Shown: piece by piece, positions 56,575 to 64,000 of the stretch
Layout of the letters: each line of letters begins with the position of its first letter
Position numbering within the stretch: the stretch's first letter is position 1
Assembly (NCBI RefSeq): GCF_008085905.1
Contig: NZ_VSFF01000010.1
Coordinates: 434,001 to 498,000, forward strand
DNA: 64,000 bases
Source of the DNA: Actinomadura syzygii
GTDB lineage: Bacteria > Actinomycetota > Actinomycetes > Streptosporangiales > Streptosporangiaceae
Direction: 5' to 3'
Notes under the pieces: model-generated
The model's input: only the letters and a program-made list of their open reading frames with translations
Databases searched by the model: none
What the model was told of the DNA's origin: nothing
Program-made: the position numbers and the translations under genes

Positions 56575-58164
56575 TCAGCCGTCGAGGTCGACGCGGCGGC
56601 CCATGTCGGCGCCCACCTCGGCGGTGATCGCGTCGACGAGCTGCGGCGGGATCGCGGAGTCGACGGTCAGCGCGATCAGCGCGCGGCCGCCCTTGGCGTC
56701 CCGGCCGACCTGCATCCCGGCGATGTTGACCTGCGCGTCGCCGAGCAGGTTGCCGACCGCGCCGACGATCCCGGGACGGTCGACGTAGGAGAAGAACGCC
56801 ATGTGCTCGGTCGGGACGAGCTCCATGTTGTAGCCGTTGATCTCGATGAGCCGCTCGGCGTGCTTCGGGCCGGTGAGCGTGCCGGACACCGACACGACCT
56901 CGCCGCCGGACATCGTCCCGCGGACCTGCACGACGTTGCGCCAGTCGGGGCTGTCCTCGCTGGTGGTGAGGGTGACCTCGACGCCGCGGTCGCGGGCCAG
57001 CAGCGGGGCGTTGACGAACGTCACGGCCTCCTCGGTCACGTCCACGAACACGCCCTTGAGCGCGGCGAGCTCCAGCACCTTGACGTCGTGCTCGGCGATC
57101 TCGCCGCGGACGACGACGTCCAGCCGGACGGGGACGCCGCCCGCGAGCGCGGTGAAGATGCGGCCGAGCTTCTCGGTGAGCGGCAGGCCGGGCTTCACGT
57201 CCTCGGCGACGGCGCCGCCCTGCACGTTGACCGCGTCCGGGACGAACTCGCCGGACAGCGCGAGCCGCACCGACCGGGCGACCTGCGTGCCCGCCTTCTC
57301 CTGCGCCTCGTGGGTGCTGGCGCCGAGGTGCGGGGTGACCACGACGTTGTCGTGGTGGAACAGCGGGCTCTCGGTCATCGGCTCGGAGGTGAACACGTCG
57401 AGGCCGGCGCCGGCGACCCGGCCGTCCTTGATCGCGAGGTCGAGCGCCTCCTCGTCGACGATCCCGCCGCGGGCGGCGTTGACGATCCGCACCTCGGGCT
57501 TGACCAGGCGCAGCTCGCGGTCGCCGATGAGGCCGAGCGTCTCCGGCGTCTTCGGCAGGTGGACGGTGATGAAGTCGCTGTCGGCGAGCAGCTCGTCGAG
57601 CGTGACGAGCTTCACGCCGAGCTGCGCGGCGCGGGCCGCCTGCACGTACGGGTCGTAGGCGATCACGTTCATGTCGAAGGCGGCGAGGCGCTGCGCGACG
57701 AGGACGCCGATGCGCCCGAGGCCGAGCACGCCGACCGTCTTGCCCTGCAGCTCGACGCCGGTGTACTTGGACCGCTTCCACTCGCCCTTCTTGAGCGCGC
57801 CGTGCCCCTGCGGCACGTTCCGGGCGGTGGCGAGCAGCAGCGCGATCGCGTGCTCGGCGGCGGTGACGATGTTGGACGTGGGCGCGTTGACGACCATGAC
57901 GCCGGCCTTGGTGGCGGCCTCCACGTCGACGTTGTCGAGGCCGACGCCCGCGCGGGCGACGACCCGCAGCTTCGAGGCGTGCTGGAACACCTCGGCGGTG
58001 ACCTTGGTGGCGCTGCGGACGATCAGCGCGTCGACGTCGGCCACGGCGGGCAGCAGCTGGGCTTTGTCGCTGCCGTCGACGTGGCGGACCTCGAAGTCGG
58101 CCTCCAGCACGGCGATGCCGGCCGGGGAGAGTTCTTCAGCGACGAGGACGACGGGCATGCTCAA
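56575..58164 (-). CDS. serA: D-3-phosphoglycerate dehydrogenase
   Basis: The 529-residue long-form SerA commits 3-phosphoglycerate to serine synthesis. It has the catalytic NAD domain (VGVLGLGRIGVLVAQRL; VNAARGGIVDEEAL; ASTHEAQEKAG with the active His region), an allosteric substrate-binding domain and a C-terminal ACT domain (VPTEHMAFFSYVDRPGIVGA) that binds serine. Length and layout match the mycobacterial type. Confidence 0.97.
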   Translation of the reverse strand: MSMPVVLVAEELSPAGIAVLEADFEVRHVDGSDKAQLLPAVADVDALIVRSATKVTAEVFQHASKLRVVARAGVGLDNVDVEAATKAGVMVVNAPTSNIVTAAEHAIALLLATARNVPQGHGALKKGEWKRSKYTGVELQGKTVGVLGLGRIGVLVAQRLAAFDMNVIAYDPYVQAARAAQLGVKLVTLDELLADSDFITVHLPKTPETLGLIGDRELRLVKPEVRIVNAARGGIVDEEALDLAIKDGRVAGAGLDVFTSEPMTESPLFHHDNVVVTPHLGASTHEAQEKAGTQVARSVRLALSGEFVPDAVNVQGGAVAEDVKPGLPLTEKLGRIFTALAGGVPVRLDVVVRGEIAEHDVKVLELAALKGVFVDVTEEAVTFVNAPLLARDRGVEVTLTTSEDSPDWRNVVQVRGTMSGGEVVSVSGTLTGPKHAERLIEINGYNMELVPTEHMAFFSYVDRPGIVGAVGNLLGDAQVNIAGMQVGRDAKGGRALIALTVDSAIPPQLVDAITAEVGADMGRRVDLDG

Positions 58165-58332
58165 GGAAGACAGTCCTTCGGGATGTGGATGGAATGTGAT
58201 CTGTGCAGGTGAAGTCGCGGGTCACCTCGTCGTGCCCTCGCCCCTCCGCGAGTCTATCTCCAGTGGGGTGGAGCGGTTCGCGGCAGGGAGACACCCACCG
58301 GTAAGTCGTGGTTCGTCCGGCTCATGACGCCG

Positions 58333-59001
58333 TCAGGCCGCGTTCGGCTCCGGCACCGCCGCCAGCACGGACGCGACCCGCTCCGCGTCGGCGACGTGGA
58401 CGTGCGGGACGTCCACGTACACGCGCAGCGGCCCGGCGGGCAGCCCCAGCGCGTCGGCGACCTGGACCTGCACGTCGCGCAGCGGAATGTAGGTCAGGTA
58501 CCCGCGGTGGACGTCCTGCGACCGGAACATCGCCGTCATGATCAGCCGGTAGCCGCGGATGCGGAAGGACAGCGCCGTCAGGCACGGCAGCCCCTCCGCC
58601 GGCTCGCCGGGGACCGTGAGCGAGATCCACGCGCTGGTCGTCCACGGGCGGGCGCGCAGCAGGTCGACGACCCAGCGGATCTGGTCGTTGCCCTGGAGGT
58701 CGTGCAGCCGCGGCCAGTACCGCCCGCGGACCGGGCGGCGGGTGCGCTCCTGCGCCCGCCGGACGAGCCGCGCCCGGTCGCCGTGCTCGTAGAGGATCGG
58801 GTCCTCCCAGCTGAGCGAGGCGACCTCGAACAGCAGCGGCGGGCCCTCGATGATGGGGCCGCCGTCCTCGAGCCCGGCCTCTCCGGCCGCCCAGACGTGC
58901 CGCAGGACGCCGATCCAGGCGTGCCCGCACGTCTCGAAGCGCCGGACGTCCTTCTCCTCGGCCGCCGGCACGTCACGGCTCCCGGCCGTTTTCACGGTCA
59001 T
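58333..59001 (-). CDS. Thymidylate-synthase-fold protein of unknown substrate
   Basis: The 222-residue C-terminal half aligns by eye with thymidylate synthase and dCMP hydroxymethylases: LPCLTALSFRIRGYRLIMTA matches the PC-H-xxQF active-site region with the catalytic Cys, FRSQDVHRGYLTYIPLRDVQ matches RSxDxxLGxPFNI, and VYVDVPHVHVADAERV matches the closing HIY motif. The N-terminal third differs. Candidate roles are pyrimidine hydroxymethylation or a degenerate TS. It stands alone between serA and a membrane protein gene. Confidence 0.6.
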   Translation of the reverse strand: MTVKTAGSRDVPAAEEKDVRRFETCGHAWIGVLRHVWAAGEAGLEDGGPIIEGPPLLFEVASLSWEDPILYEHGDRARLVRRAQERTRRPVRGRYWPRLHDLQGNDQIRWVVDLLRARPWTTSAWISLTVPGEPAEGLPCLTALSFRIRGYRLIMTAMFRSQDVHRGYLTYIPLRDVQVQVADALGLPAGPLRVYVDVPHVHVADAERVASVLAAVPEPNAA

Positions 59002-59331
59002 GTGGATTTCGCCCGCGGCAATTGCCCGGCCGCGCGTTCGCCGCGCGGGAGGCGAATTCCGCCGTGCCGCCGGCTCTCGGCTCTCCGTCGTTCCCGACCT
59101 GCATCACACCACTCATGCGCCGCGCCCCTTTGCCGCTCCGGCGGCGGTCACACGAGGTTCAGCGCGGGGAGTCCCGCGTCGGCCGCGGCCGTCACGGCTT
59201 TCTTCAAGTATCAGGCAAAGTGCGCCAGAACTACAGAGGATTTTGTTCAAATCGTGCCTTCACCCGCATTCTGACGGCTGGCGTGATGATCGGTCACTGG
59301 CCAATCCGTCCAAAATAGGGATGATCAGGGC
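59002..59331. other. Intergenic region before the TS-like gene
   Basis: 330 bp without a gene. An AT-richer patch lies at about 59195-59330, near the stop of the DUF2079 gene, and could hold the promoter of the TS-like gene or a terminator for the DUF2079 gene. No clear -35/-10 pair, hairpin or RNA fold was found. Confidence 0.45.
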
Positions 59332-60822
59332 TTACCACGGATCGGGGCCGGGACGGTACAGGACGACGTACCCCTCCCGGCGGAACACCTCGCGGTAGCC
59401 CTCGGCGGCCAGTTCCTCGACCCGGCGGCGCTGGTCGGTCACGCTCGCGAAGGGGAACTCCTGCCGTGCCACGTAGGCGAGGACCCACGGGGCGCCGCGG
59501 GAGCGCTCGTCCCACAGCAGGACGCGGGCGCGGGTCGTGAGCGCGGGGCCGACGCCGTTCGCCGCCTCGACCAGCGCGCCGTCCGGGATCCGCGCCGCCG
59601 CGGCGGCCGCCGCGCGGGCCCGCTCGTTCGGCCGCCACAGCGCCGGGTCGGCCAGATGCCGGTAGGTGAAGAACGGGACGCAGGCCAGCATCGCCGCCAG
59701 GATCGCGGCCCCCGGCAGGACGGCCGGCCACCCGCGCGCCCTCCGGATCCGGCCGCGCAACCGGGTCGCGCCGTCCACCGCCGCCAGGACGAGCACGGCG
59801 ATGATGAACGCGTTGTAGTGGTAGTGCGGCTCCCACCAGTTGCTGAAACGGCTGTTCAGCATCCGTTCGGCGAGCAGCGGCAGGACCGTCAGGGTCAGCG
59901 GCGAGACCAGCGGCAGCAGGAACAGCGGCAGGACGACCAGCGCCACCGTCAGGACCTTCTGCGGCGGGGTGCCGAGGACGGCGGCGACGTCCCACGGATG
60001 CGTCAGCGCGTGCACCGCGGCGTGCGGCAGGTCGGGGCCGAGGGAGCCGTAGGCCCAGTAGTAGTCCTTGTCGCCGCCGAACGCGGCGGTGACGACGCGG
60101 GAGCAGATCCAGGTCGCGACGAGCCCGACGACGGCGTAGGCGAGGCCCGCGCGGCGGTCGTCCCGGGAGTCGCGGCGGGTGGCGAGGAACATGCCGAAGC
60201 CCACGAGCAGCAGGCCCATGTCCTCCTTGACCAGGAGCAGGGCGCACGCCGCCAAGGCGGCCTGGCCGCGCCGCCCGGCGTCGTGCCGCTCGACCATCAG
60301 CGCCGACAGCAGCGGGACGAACGCCACCTCGTGGAAGTCGAACGCGAGCGCCTCCGCGACCGGCCACGACAGCGCGTAGCCGCCGGCCGCGCAGTACGCC
60401 GCCGCCGCGCCGAGCCTGCGCTCGGTGAACCGGAAGACCGGGACGATCGCGAGCGCGAGCAGCACCGCCTGCGCGAGCAGCAGCGTCGCGGGGCCGTCGT
60501 GGATCCAGTACAGCGGGGCCAGCAGGGCGAGGATCGGCGAGAAGTGGTCGCCGAGGACGGCGAACCCGGGCCCGAAGCCGTTGTGGACGCCCTTCACCAT
60601 CGAGACCGGCGCCTCGAACCGGCTGTAGGAGCGGATCGCCTGGTCGAAGATGACGAGGTCGTAGCTGCCCGCCCGGAACGCGCGCAGCCGCAGCAGCGAG
60701 TACGCGCCGTAGAGCGCCGCGCCGCCCGCGACCATCGCCGCGAGCGCGGCGCGCCGCCGCCGGGACGGCCGCGCGGTCGGCGCGACGCCGGCGCGTCCCC
60801 CCACCGCCACCGCCTCAGCCAC
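59332..60822 (-). CDS. DUF2079 integral membrane protein
   Basis: The 496-residue protein has about 10-12 predicted transmembrane helices and DUF2079 features: YDLVIFDQAIRSYSRFEAPV, FGPGFAVLGDHFSPILALLA, LAFDFHEVAFVPLL and YHYNAFIIAVLVLAAVDG. The family resembles GT-C glycosyltransferases such as PMT and ArnT, with a soluble C-terminal part (about 400-496). The start GTG 60822 is chosen for the short basic N-terminus. Substrate unknown; a polyprenyl-sugar donor is a reasonable inference. Confidence 0.85.
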   Translation of the reverse strand: MAEAVAVGGRAGVAPTARPSRRRRAALAAMVAGGAALYGAYSLLRLRAFRAGSYDLVIFDQAIRSYSRFEAPVSMVKGVHNGFGPGFAVLGDHFSPILALLAPLYWIHDGPATLLLAQAVLLALAIVPVFRFTERRLGAAAAYCAAGGYALSWPVAEALAFDFHEVAFVPLLSALMVERHDAGRRGQAALAACALLLVKEDMGLLLVGFGMFLATRRDSRDDRRAGLAYAVVGLVATWICSRVVTAAFGGDKDYYWAYGSLGPDLPHAAVHALTHPWDVAAVLGTPPQKVLTVALVVLPLFLLPLVSPLTLTVLPLLAERMLNSRFSNWWEPHYHYNAFIIAVLVLAAVDGATRLRGRIRRARGWPAVLPGAAILAAMLACVPFFTYRHLADPALWRPNERARAAAAAAARIPDGALVEAANGVGPALTTRARVLLWDERSRGAPWVLAYVARQEFPFASVTDQRRRVEELAAEGYREVFRREGYVVLYRPGPDPW

Positions 60823-60923
60823 GCGCCGGACGCTACCACCGCCTCCGGCGCGCGGCTGAACCGGCACGTGGACCGGCGCGGCCGGTCCGGCGAGGCGCGC
60901 CCCCTGACCGGACCGGCCCGTCA

Positions 60924-62915
60924 CTACCCCGCCGCGCGGCGCGTCATCGGCAGCCGGCCGGCGGTGAACATCCCGGCGGCGAGCGCCGCGACGAGCGGGA
61001 CGACGACCCCGATGGCGATCAGCAGCAGCCACGGCACGTCCAGGATCGCCCCGTGCGCCGGCACGCTCCCGTCGGACGCCTCGAGATCCTCGGTGAGCGG
61101 GCGCGTCACGGCGAAGCCGGGCACGAGCCCGCCCGCGATGCCGAGCCAGCAGCCGATCCCCGCGACGACCACGGCCTGGGCCATCGTCAGCACCCGCCGG
61201 GTCCGGGGCCGGGCGCCGACCGCGGCGAGGGTGGCGAGGTCGGGCCTGGCGTCGGCGGCGGCCAGCCCGGTCGAGATCAGCGCGCCGCCGAGGACCAGCG
61301 CGGCGGCGACTCCCGCGAGCAGCAGCAGGACGCCGTCGAGGGACTCGGTGAAGCCCCGCTCGACGTAGACCAGCTCGGACTCCGGGGTGTACCGGGAGAT
61401 CGTCGTCTTCAGCCGCGACTCCTCGGCCTTGGTGACCCGGTGGTCGGCGCGGTCGACGCCGTACGCCTCCGTGTGCAGCGGGAGCCCGGTCCGCGCGGCG
61501 ACGGCGGGCGGGATGATCGTCCGCACGTGCGGCTCCCCGGCGGCGGCGACGGCCGGGACGTCCCTGATGACGCGGCCCTTCCCCTGCCCGTCCTGGTACT
61601 GGATGCGCATGGTCGTCGTCCCGCTCGCGGGCGGCCGCGACCGGAACATGACGACCTTGCCCGCGGTCAGCGCGGCGCTGACGGCCGGGTCGTCGCGGCC
61701 GAGCAGCAGGCGCGCCTCGCGGGGCCCGCCGACCACGTTGTCCAGGAGGATCTCCCGCATGCCGTCGTCGTCCTTGCCGGCGACGAGCACCGAGGGGCAC
61801 CCGGGGGTGGCCGCGCGGTCGCAGGACCCCTCCTCGTACGGCAGGACCTTCAGGGTCTGGACGGGCACGCCGGCCAGGTCGGCGCGGACGGCCCGCCCGA
61901 CCTCGTCCGCGCGTTCCATCGGCATGCGGACCAGGGTCGTCCCCATCGGCAGTTCCGGGCGGTACTCGATCTCCCGCTGGCGGAAGTCGCTGGCGCCCCC
62001 GATGGCCAGCGCGGTGACGGCGGCCACGGCGGCGGTGATCGCCGCGACGGCCGGGGCGGTGCGGGCGCGGTTGCGGGCGGCGTCCCGGACGGCGAGGCGC
62101 AGCGGCAGCGGCAGCCTGGACGCGACGCGCCCCGACGCCCCGACGACCGCCGGGCAGACCATCACCAGCCCGATGATGATCGCCGCCGCGCCGAGCGCCG
62201 CGCCGAACTCGCGCATCACCCGCACGCCGACCAGCGAGATCCCGATGCCGGCGACGACCAGCAGGCCGCCGAGCAGCGGCAGGCCGCGGCGGGCCCGGCC
62301 GGGCGGGTCGCGGCGGCCGGCGAGGGCGGACACGACGTCCATCCGGGCGGCCTGCCGGGCGGGGACCAGCGCGGCGAGGACGCCGCTGCCCGCCGCGACG
62401 AGCATCGTGATGACGACGAGTCCCCACGGCACCCGGAACGGGCCGAGCTTGTCGTCGTTCACGGCCTCGATGACCGGCTTCGCGAGCGCCGAGCCGGCGA
62501 TCCCGAGCGCCGCCCCGCCGAGCGCGGCGACCCCGCCGATGACCAGACCGCCCGCGAGGACGACGGCGCGCAGGTGCCGGGCCTCCCCGCCCGCCGCGGC
62601 GACGAGCGCGAGGTCGCGGCGGCGGCGGCGGACGTCCACGACGAACGAGGGCCCGGCCAGCAGCACGACCTGGAGCACGATCATCGTGACGACCAGCGCG
62701 CCGATGGCGGTCTCGGCGACGGCCGCGCCCTCCGACACGGGCTCGCCCTCGCCCGCGACCACCGTCCGCGTGGGCTCGGCCGTCCGCATCAGGACGGCCA
62801 GCATGACGATCAGGGTGGTGGGGAACCCGATCATCGCCAGCACCAGCGCGGTGCGCCCCTTGGACCGCGCCGCGTCCCGCGCCGCCATGCGCAGCGCGCA
62901 GAGATACCCGCTCAC
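60924..62915 (-). CDS. FtsX-like ABC transporter permease
   Basis: The 663-residue protein has the MacB/FtsX permease layout with two large extracytoplasmic parts and about 8-10 helices. N-terminal VSGYLCALRMAARDAARSKG, TM pairs with VPARQAARMDVVSALAGRRD, and the C-terminal LAAVGARPRTRRVLTMAQAV. The GTG at 62915 follows AGAAGGG. Paired with the ATPase upstream (73-bp gap with a REP-like element). Such exporters extrude peptides, lipids or drugs. Confidence 0.9.
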   Translation of the reverse strand: MSGYLCALRMAARDAARSKGRTALVLAMIGFPTTLIVMLAVLMRTAEPTRTVVAGEGEPVSEGAAVAETAIGALVVTMIVLQVVLLAGPSFVVDVRRRRRDLALVAAAGGEARHLRAVVLAGGLVIGGVAALGGAALGIAGSALAKPVIEAVNDDKLGPFRVPWGLVVITMLVAAGSGVLAALVPARQAARMDVVSALAGRRDPPGRARRGLPLLGGLLVVAGIGISLVGVRVMREFGAALGAAAIIIGLVMVCPAVVGASGRVASRLPLPLRLAVRDAARNRARTAPAVAAITAAVAAVTALAIGGASDFRQREIEYRPELPMGTTLVRMPMERADEVGRAVRADLAGVPVQTLKVLPYEEGSCDRAATPGCPSVLVAGKDDDGMREILLDNVVGGPREARLLLGRDDPAVSAALTAGKVVMFRSRPPASGTTTMRIQYQDGQGKGRVIRDVPAVAAAGEPHVRTIIPPAVAARTGLPLHTEAYGVDRADHRVTKAEESRLKTTISRYTPESELVYVERGFTESLDGVLLLLAGVAAALVLGGALISTGLAAADARPDLATLAAVGARPRTRRVLTMAQAVVVAGIGCWLGIAGGLVPGFAVTRPLTEDLEASDGSVPAHGAILDVPWLLLIAIGVVVPLVAALAAGMFTAGRLPMTRRAAG

Positions 62916-62930
62916 GGAGTCCCGCCCTTC

Positions 62931-62985
62931 TGGGGGACGTCCCCCGGGCCCCCGGAGGGTCCGCGCCATGATCCTCGCTTCGCTC
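62931..62985. repeat. REP-like palindromic element, copy B
   Basis: GGGGGACG with CCCCC, then CCCCCGG and the tail TCGCTTCGCTC (62975-62985), as in the element at 35873-35914. This copy has about 18 extra bases before the tail. It lies between an ATPase and its permease gene. Confidence 0.55.
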
Positions 62986-62988
62986 CGG

Positions 62989-63705
62989 TCACGGCGCCTC
63001 CCGCAGCAGGCTCTCGGGGCCCGAGGCCGCGGGGGTGGTGTCGACGATCCGGCCGTCGCGCAGGAAGACGACGCGGTCGGCCCAGGCGGCGTGCCGGGAC
63101 TCGTGCGTCACCATCAGGCAGGACGCGCCGGCGTCGCAGCGTCCGCGCAGGACGCGCATGATGTCCTCGCCGGTGTTGCTGTCGAGCGCGCCGGTCGGCT
63201 CGTCGGCGAGGACGACCCGCCGGTCGCCGACGAGCGCGCGGGCGATCGCGACGCGCTGCTGCTGGCCGCCGGACATCTCGTCCGGGTAGCGGTCGGCGAG
63301 CTCCTGGACGCCGACCTCGGTGAGCGCGTGCGCCGCCTCGCGGCGGGCCTGCCGGGCGCGGACGCCGTCCAGCTCGCGGGGCAGCATGACGTTCTCGGCG
63401 GCGGTCAGGCTCGGGATGAGGTTGAGGTCCTGGAAGATGTAGCCGACGCTGCGGCGGCGCAGCGCGGACCGTCCGGCCGCGCCGAGCGCGCCGAGGTCGG
63501 CGCCGGCCACGAAGACCTGCCCGGACGACGGGGTGTCGAGCCCGCCCGCGAGCGTCAGCAGGGTCGACTTGCCGGAGCCGGACGGCCCCATCACGGCGAC
63601 GAACTCGCCGGGCGCGACGTCCAGCGTCACGCTCCGGAGGGCGTGCACGAGGCCGGCGCCGCTGCCGTGGTCGCGGCAGACCCCGCGGAGCGCGAGCAGG
63701 CTCAT
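62989..63705 (-). CDS. ABC transporter ATP-binding protein (MacB/LolD type)
   Basis: The 238-residue ATPase has Walker A GPSGSGKST, Q-loop IFQDLNLIPSL, signature MSGGQQQRVAIARAL, Walker B VVLADEPTGALDS and MVTHESRHAAWADR. Its ATG overlaps the TGA of the PadR-like gene by four bases. Together with the permease it forms an exporter. Confidence 0.93.
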   Translation of the reverse strand: MSLLALRGVCRDHGSGAGLVHALRSVTLDVAPGEFVAVMGPSGSGKSTLLTLAGGLDTPSSGQVFVAGADLGALGAAGRSALRRRSVGYIFQDLNLIPSLTAAENVMLPRELDGVRARQARREAAHALTEVGVQELADRYPDEMSGGQQQRVAIARALVGDRRVVLADEPTGALDSNTGEDIMRVLRGRCDAGASCLMVTHESRHAAWADRVVFLRDGRIVDTTPAASGPESLLREAP

Positions 63706-64000
63706 CGCCGCGCCTCCTCGTCCGTTTCCGCGGGGGTGTCGGCCGGGCCGGGCGTGGGGGCGGGCGCGCTCACCGCGGGCGGCCCGGCCGACGCGATGAA
63801 CGCCTCGCAGTGATCCAGCCAGCGCACCTCGGCCTCCGCCTGGAAGACCATCGACTCCAGGACGAGCCGCCACGCGCGGTCGCCCTGCTCGGCCGGCGCG
63901 GCGGGCGCCGCCATCTTCAGCCGGGTGAGCTCCTGGAGGCCGCGCAGCGTCGCGGTGCGCTGGGCCTGGACGACCCGCGCGACGTCCACGCCCGGCGTCG
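63702..64000 (-). CDS. PadR family regulator, C-terminal part
   Basis: Runs past the right edge. The visible about 98 residues are the PadR C-terminal coiled-coil (AEQGDRAWRLVLESMVFQAE, then AEVRWLDHCEAFIASA) followed by an Ala/Pro tail; the winged helix is outside. Overlap with the ABC ATPase gene suggests it is the local repressor of the exporter. Confidence 0.7.
   Translation of the reverse strand, partial: TPGVDVARVVQAQRTATLRGLQELTRLKMAAPAAPAEQGDRAWRLVLESMVFQAEAEVRWLDHCEAFIASAGPPAVSAPAPTPGPADTPAETDEEARR

Noticed and set aside
61053..63813. Long plus-strand frames opposite the ABC exporter genes
   Set aside because: Low-complexity Arg/Gly/Ala products; the minus strand carries clear ATPase and permease motifs.
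1..64000. Prophage, insertion sequence or biosynthetic gene cluster
   Set aside because: No integrase, transposase, terminal inverted repeats of IS type, phage structural genes, or PKS/NRPS/terpene genes were found.

Overview
The window is one continuous stretch of chromosome from a high-GC actinomycete. Third codon positions are almost all G or C, GTG and TTG starts are common, and several markers are actinobacterial: a PEP guanylyltransferase for coenzyme F420, NdgR beside leuCD, DUF3515 and DUF6292 proteins, an EspR-like regulator and Ser/Thr kinase signalling. Gene order and the many membrane-anchored CBM2-like or LPXTG-like proteins suggest Actinomadura or a close relative (Thermomonosporaceae). 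That assignment is an inference.

Layout. 1-13.7 kb is a housekeeping block: the start of yceD, then coaD, a class B penicillin-binding protein, rsmD, an LPFTG surface protein, a membrane Ser/Thr kinase, recG, a DAK2/FakA-like kinase, rpmB, thiD, a CBM2-like membrane protein, thiL, an Lrp-type ligand-binding protein and a DUF3515 lipoprotein. 13.74-17.47 kb looks inserted. It holds a broken gene, a three-gene operon of aberrant tRNAs (Tyr-GUA, Leu-GAG and Leu-CAG anticodons), a hydroxyisobutyrate-dehydrogenase-like enzyme and a beta-propeller lipoprotein. Housekeeping resumes from 17.5 to 25.3 kb with ddl, gpsA, an acyltransferase, the F420 guanylyltransferase, a cold-shock-like protein, HU, leuD-leuC and ndgR.

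25.3-31.4 kb is accessory: a MerR regulator with a perfect dyad, two coupled DUF202 proteins, a dehydrogenase-RidA fusion with an internal in-frame start, a LysR regulator, a SAM hydroxide adenosyltransferase, a Nudix hydrolase and an MHYT sensor. 31.4-38.8 kb is an eight-gene complex-I-like operon (nuoA, a cysteine-free NuoB-like gene, then H, J, K, L, M, N). It has no peripheral-arm genes and has lost key residues. 38.9-50.8 kb carries regulators (EspR-like, ArsR, GntR), an orphan ABC ATPase, an MMPL transporter, a PAP2 phosphatase, several small-domain proteins and a canonical tRNA cluster (Glu, Glu, Gln).

50.8-58.2 kb is an amino-acid block (cimA, ilvE, leuB, serA). cimA is preceded by a leader peptide rich in Leu, Val and Ile codons and by an intrinsic terminator. 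A motif, TCTCA-N5-YGAGA-YGGCA, occurs upstream of ndgR/leuC, upstream of cimA and beside serA, so one NdgR-type regulon may link the two amino-acid blocks. The right end has a thymidylate-synthase-fold protein, a DUF2079 membrane protein, and a PadR regulator with an ABC exporter that runs off the window.

A pattern running across the window is that at least eight gene 3' ends carry tandem duplications of 12-19 bp covering the stop codon, with the extra copies downstream of it. No insertion sequence, prophage or CRISPR array was seen.
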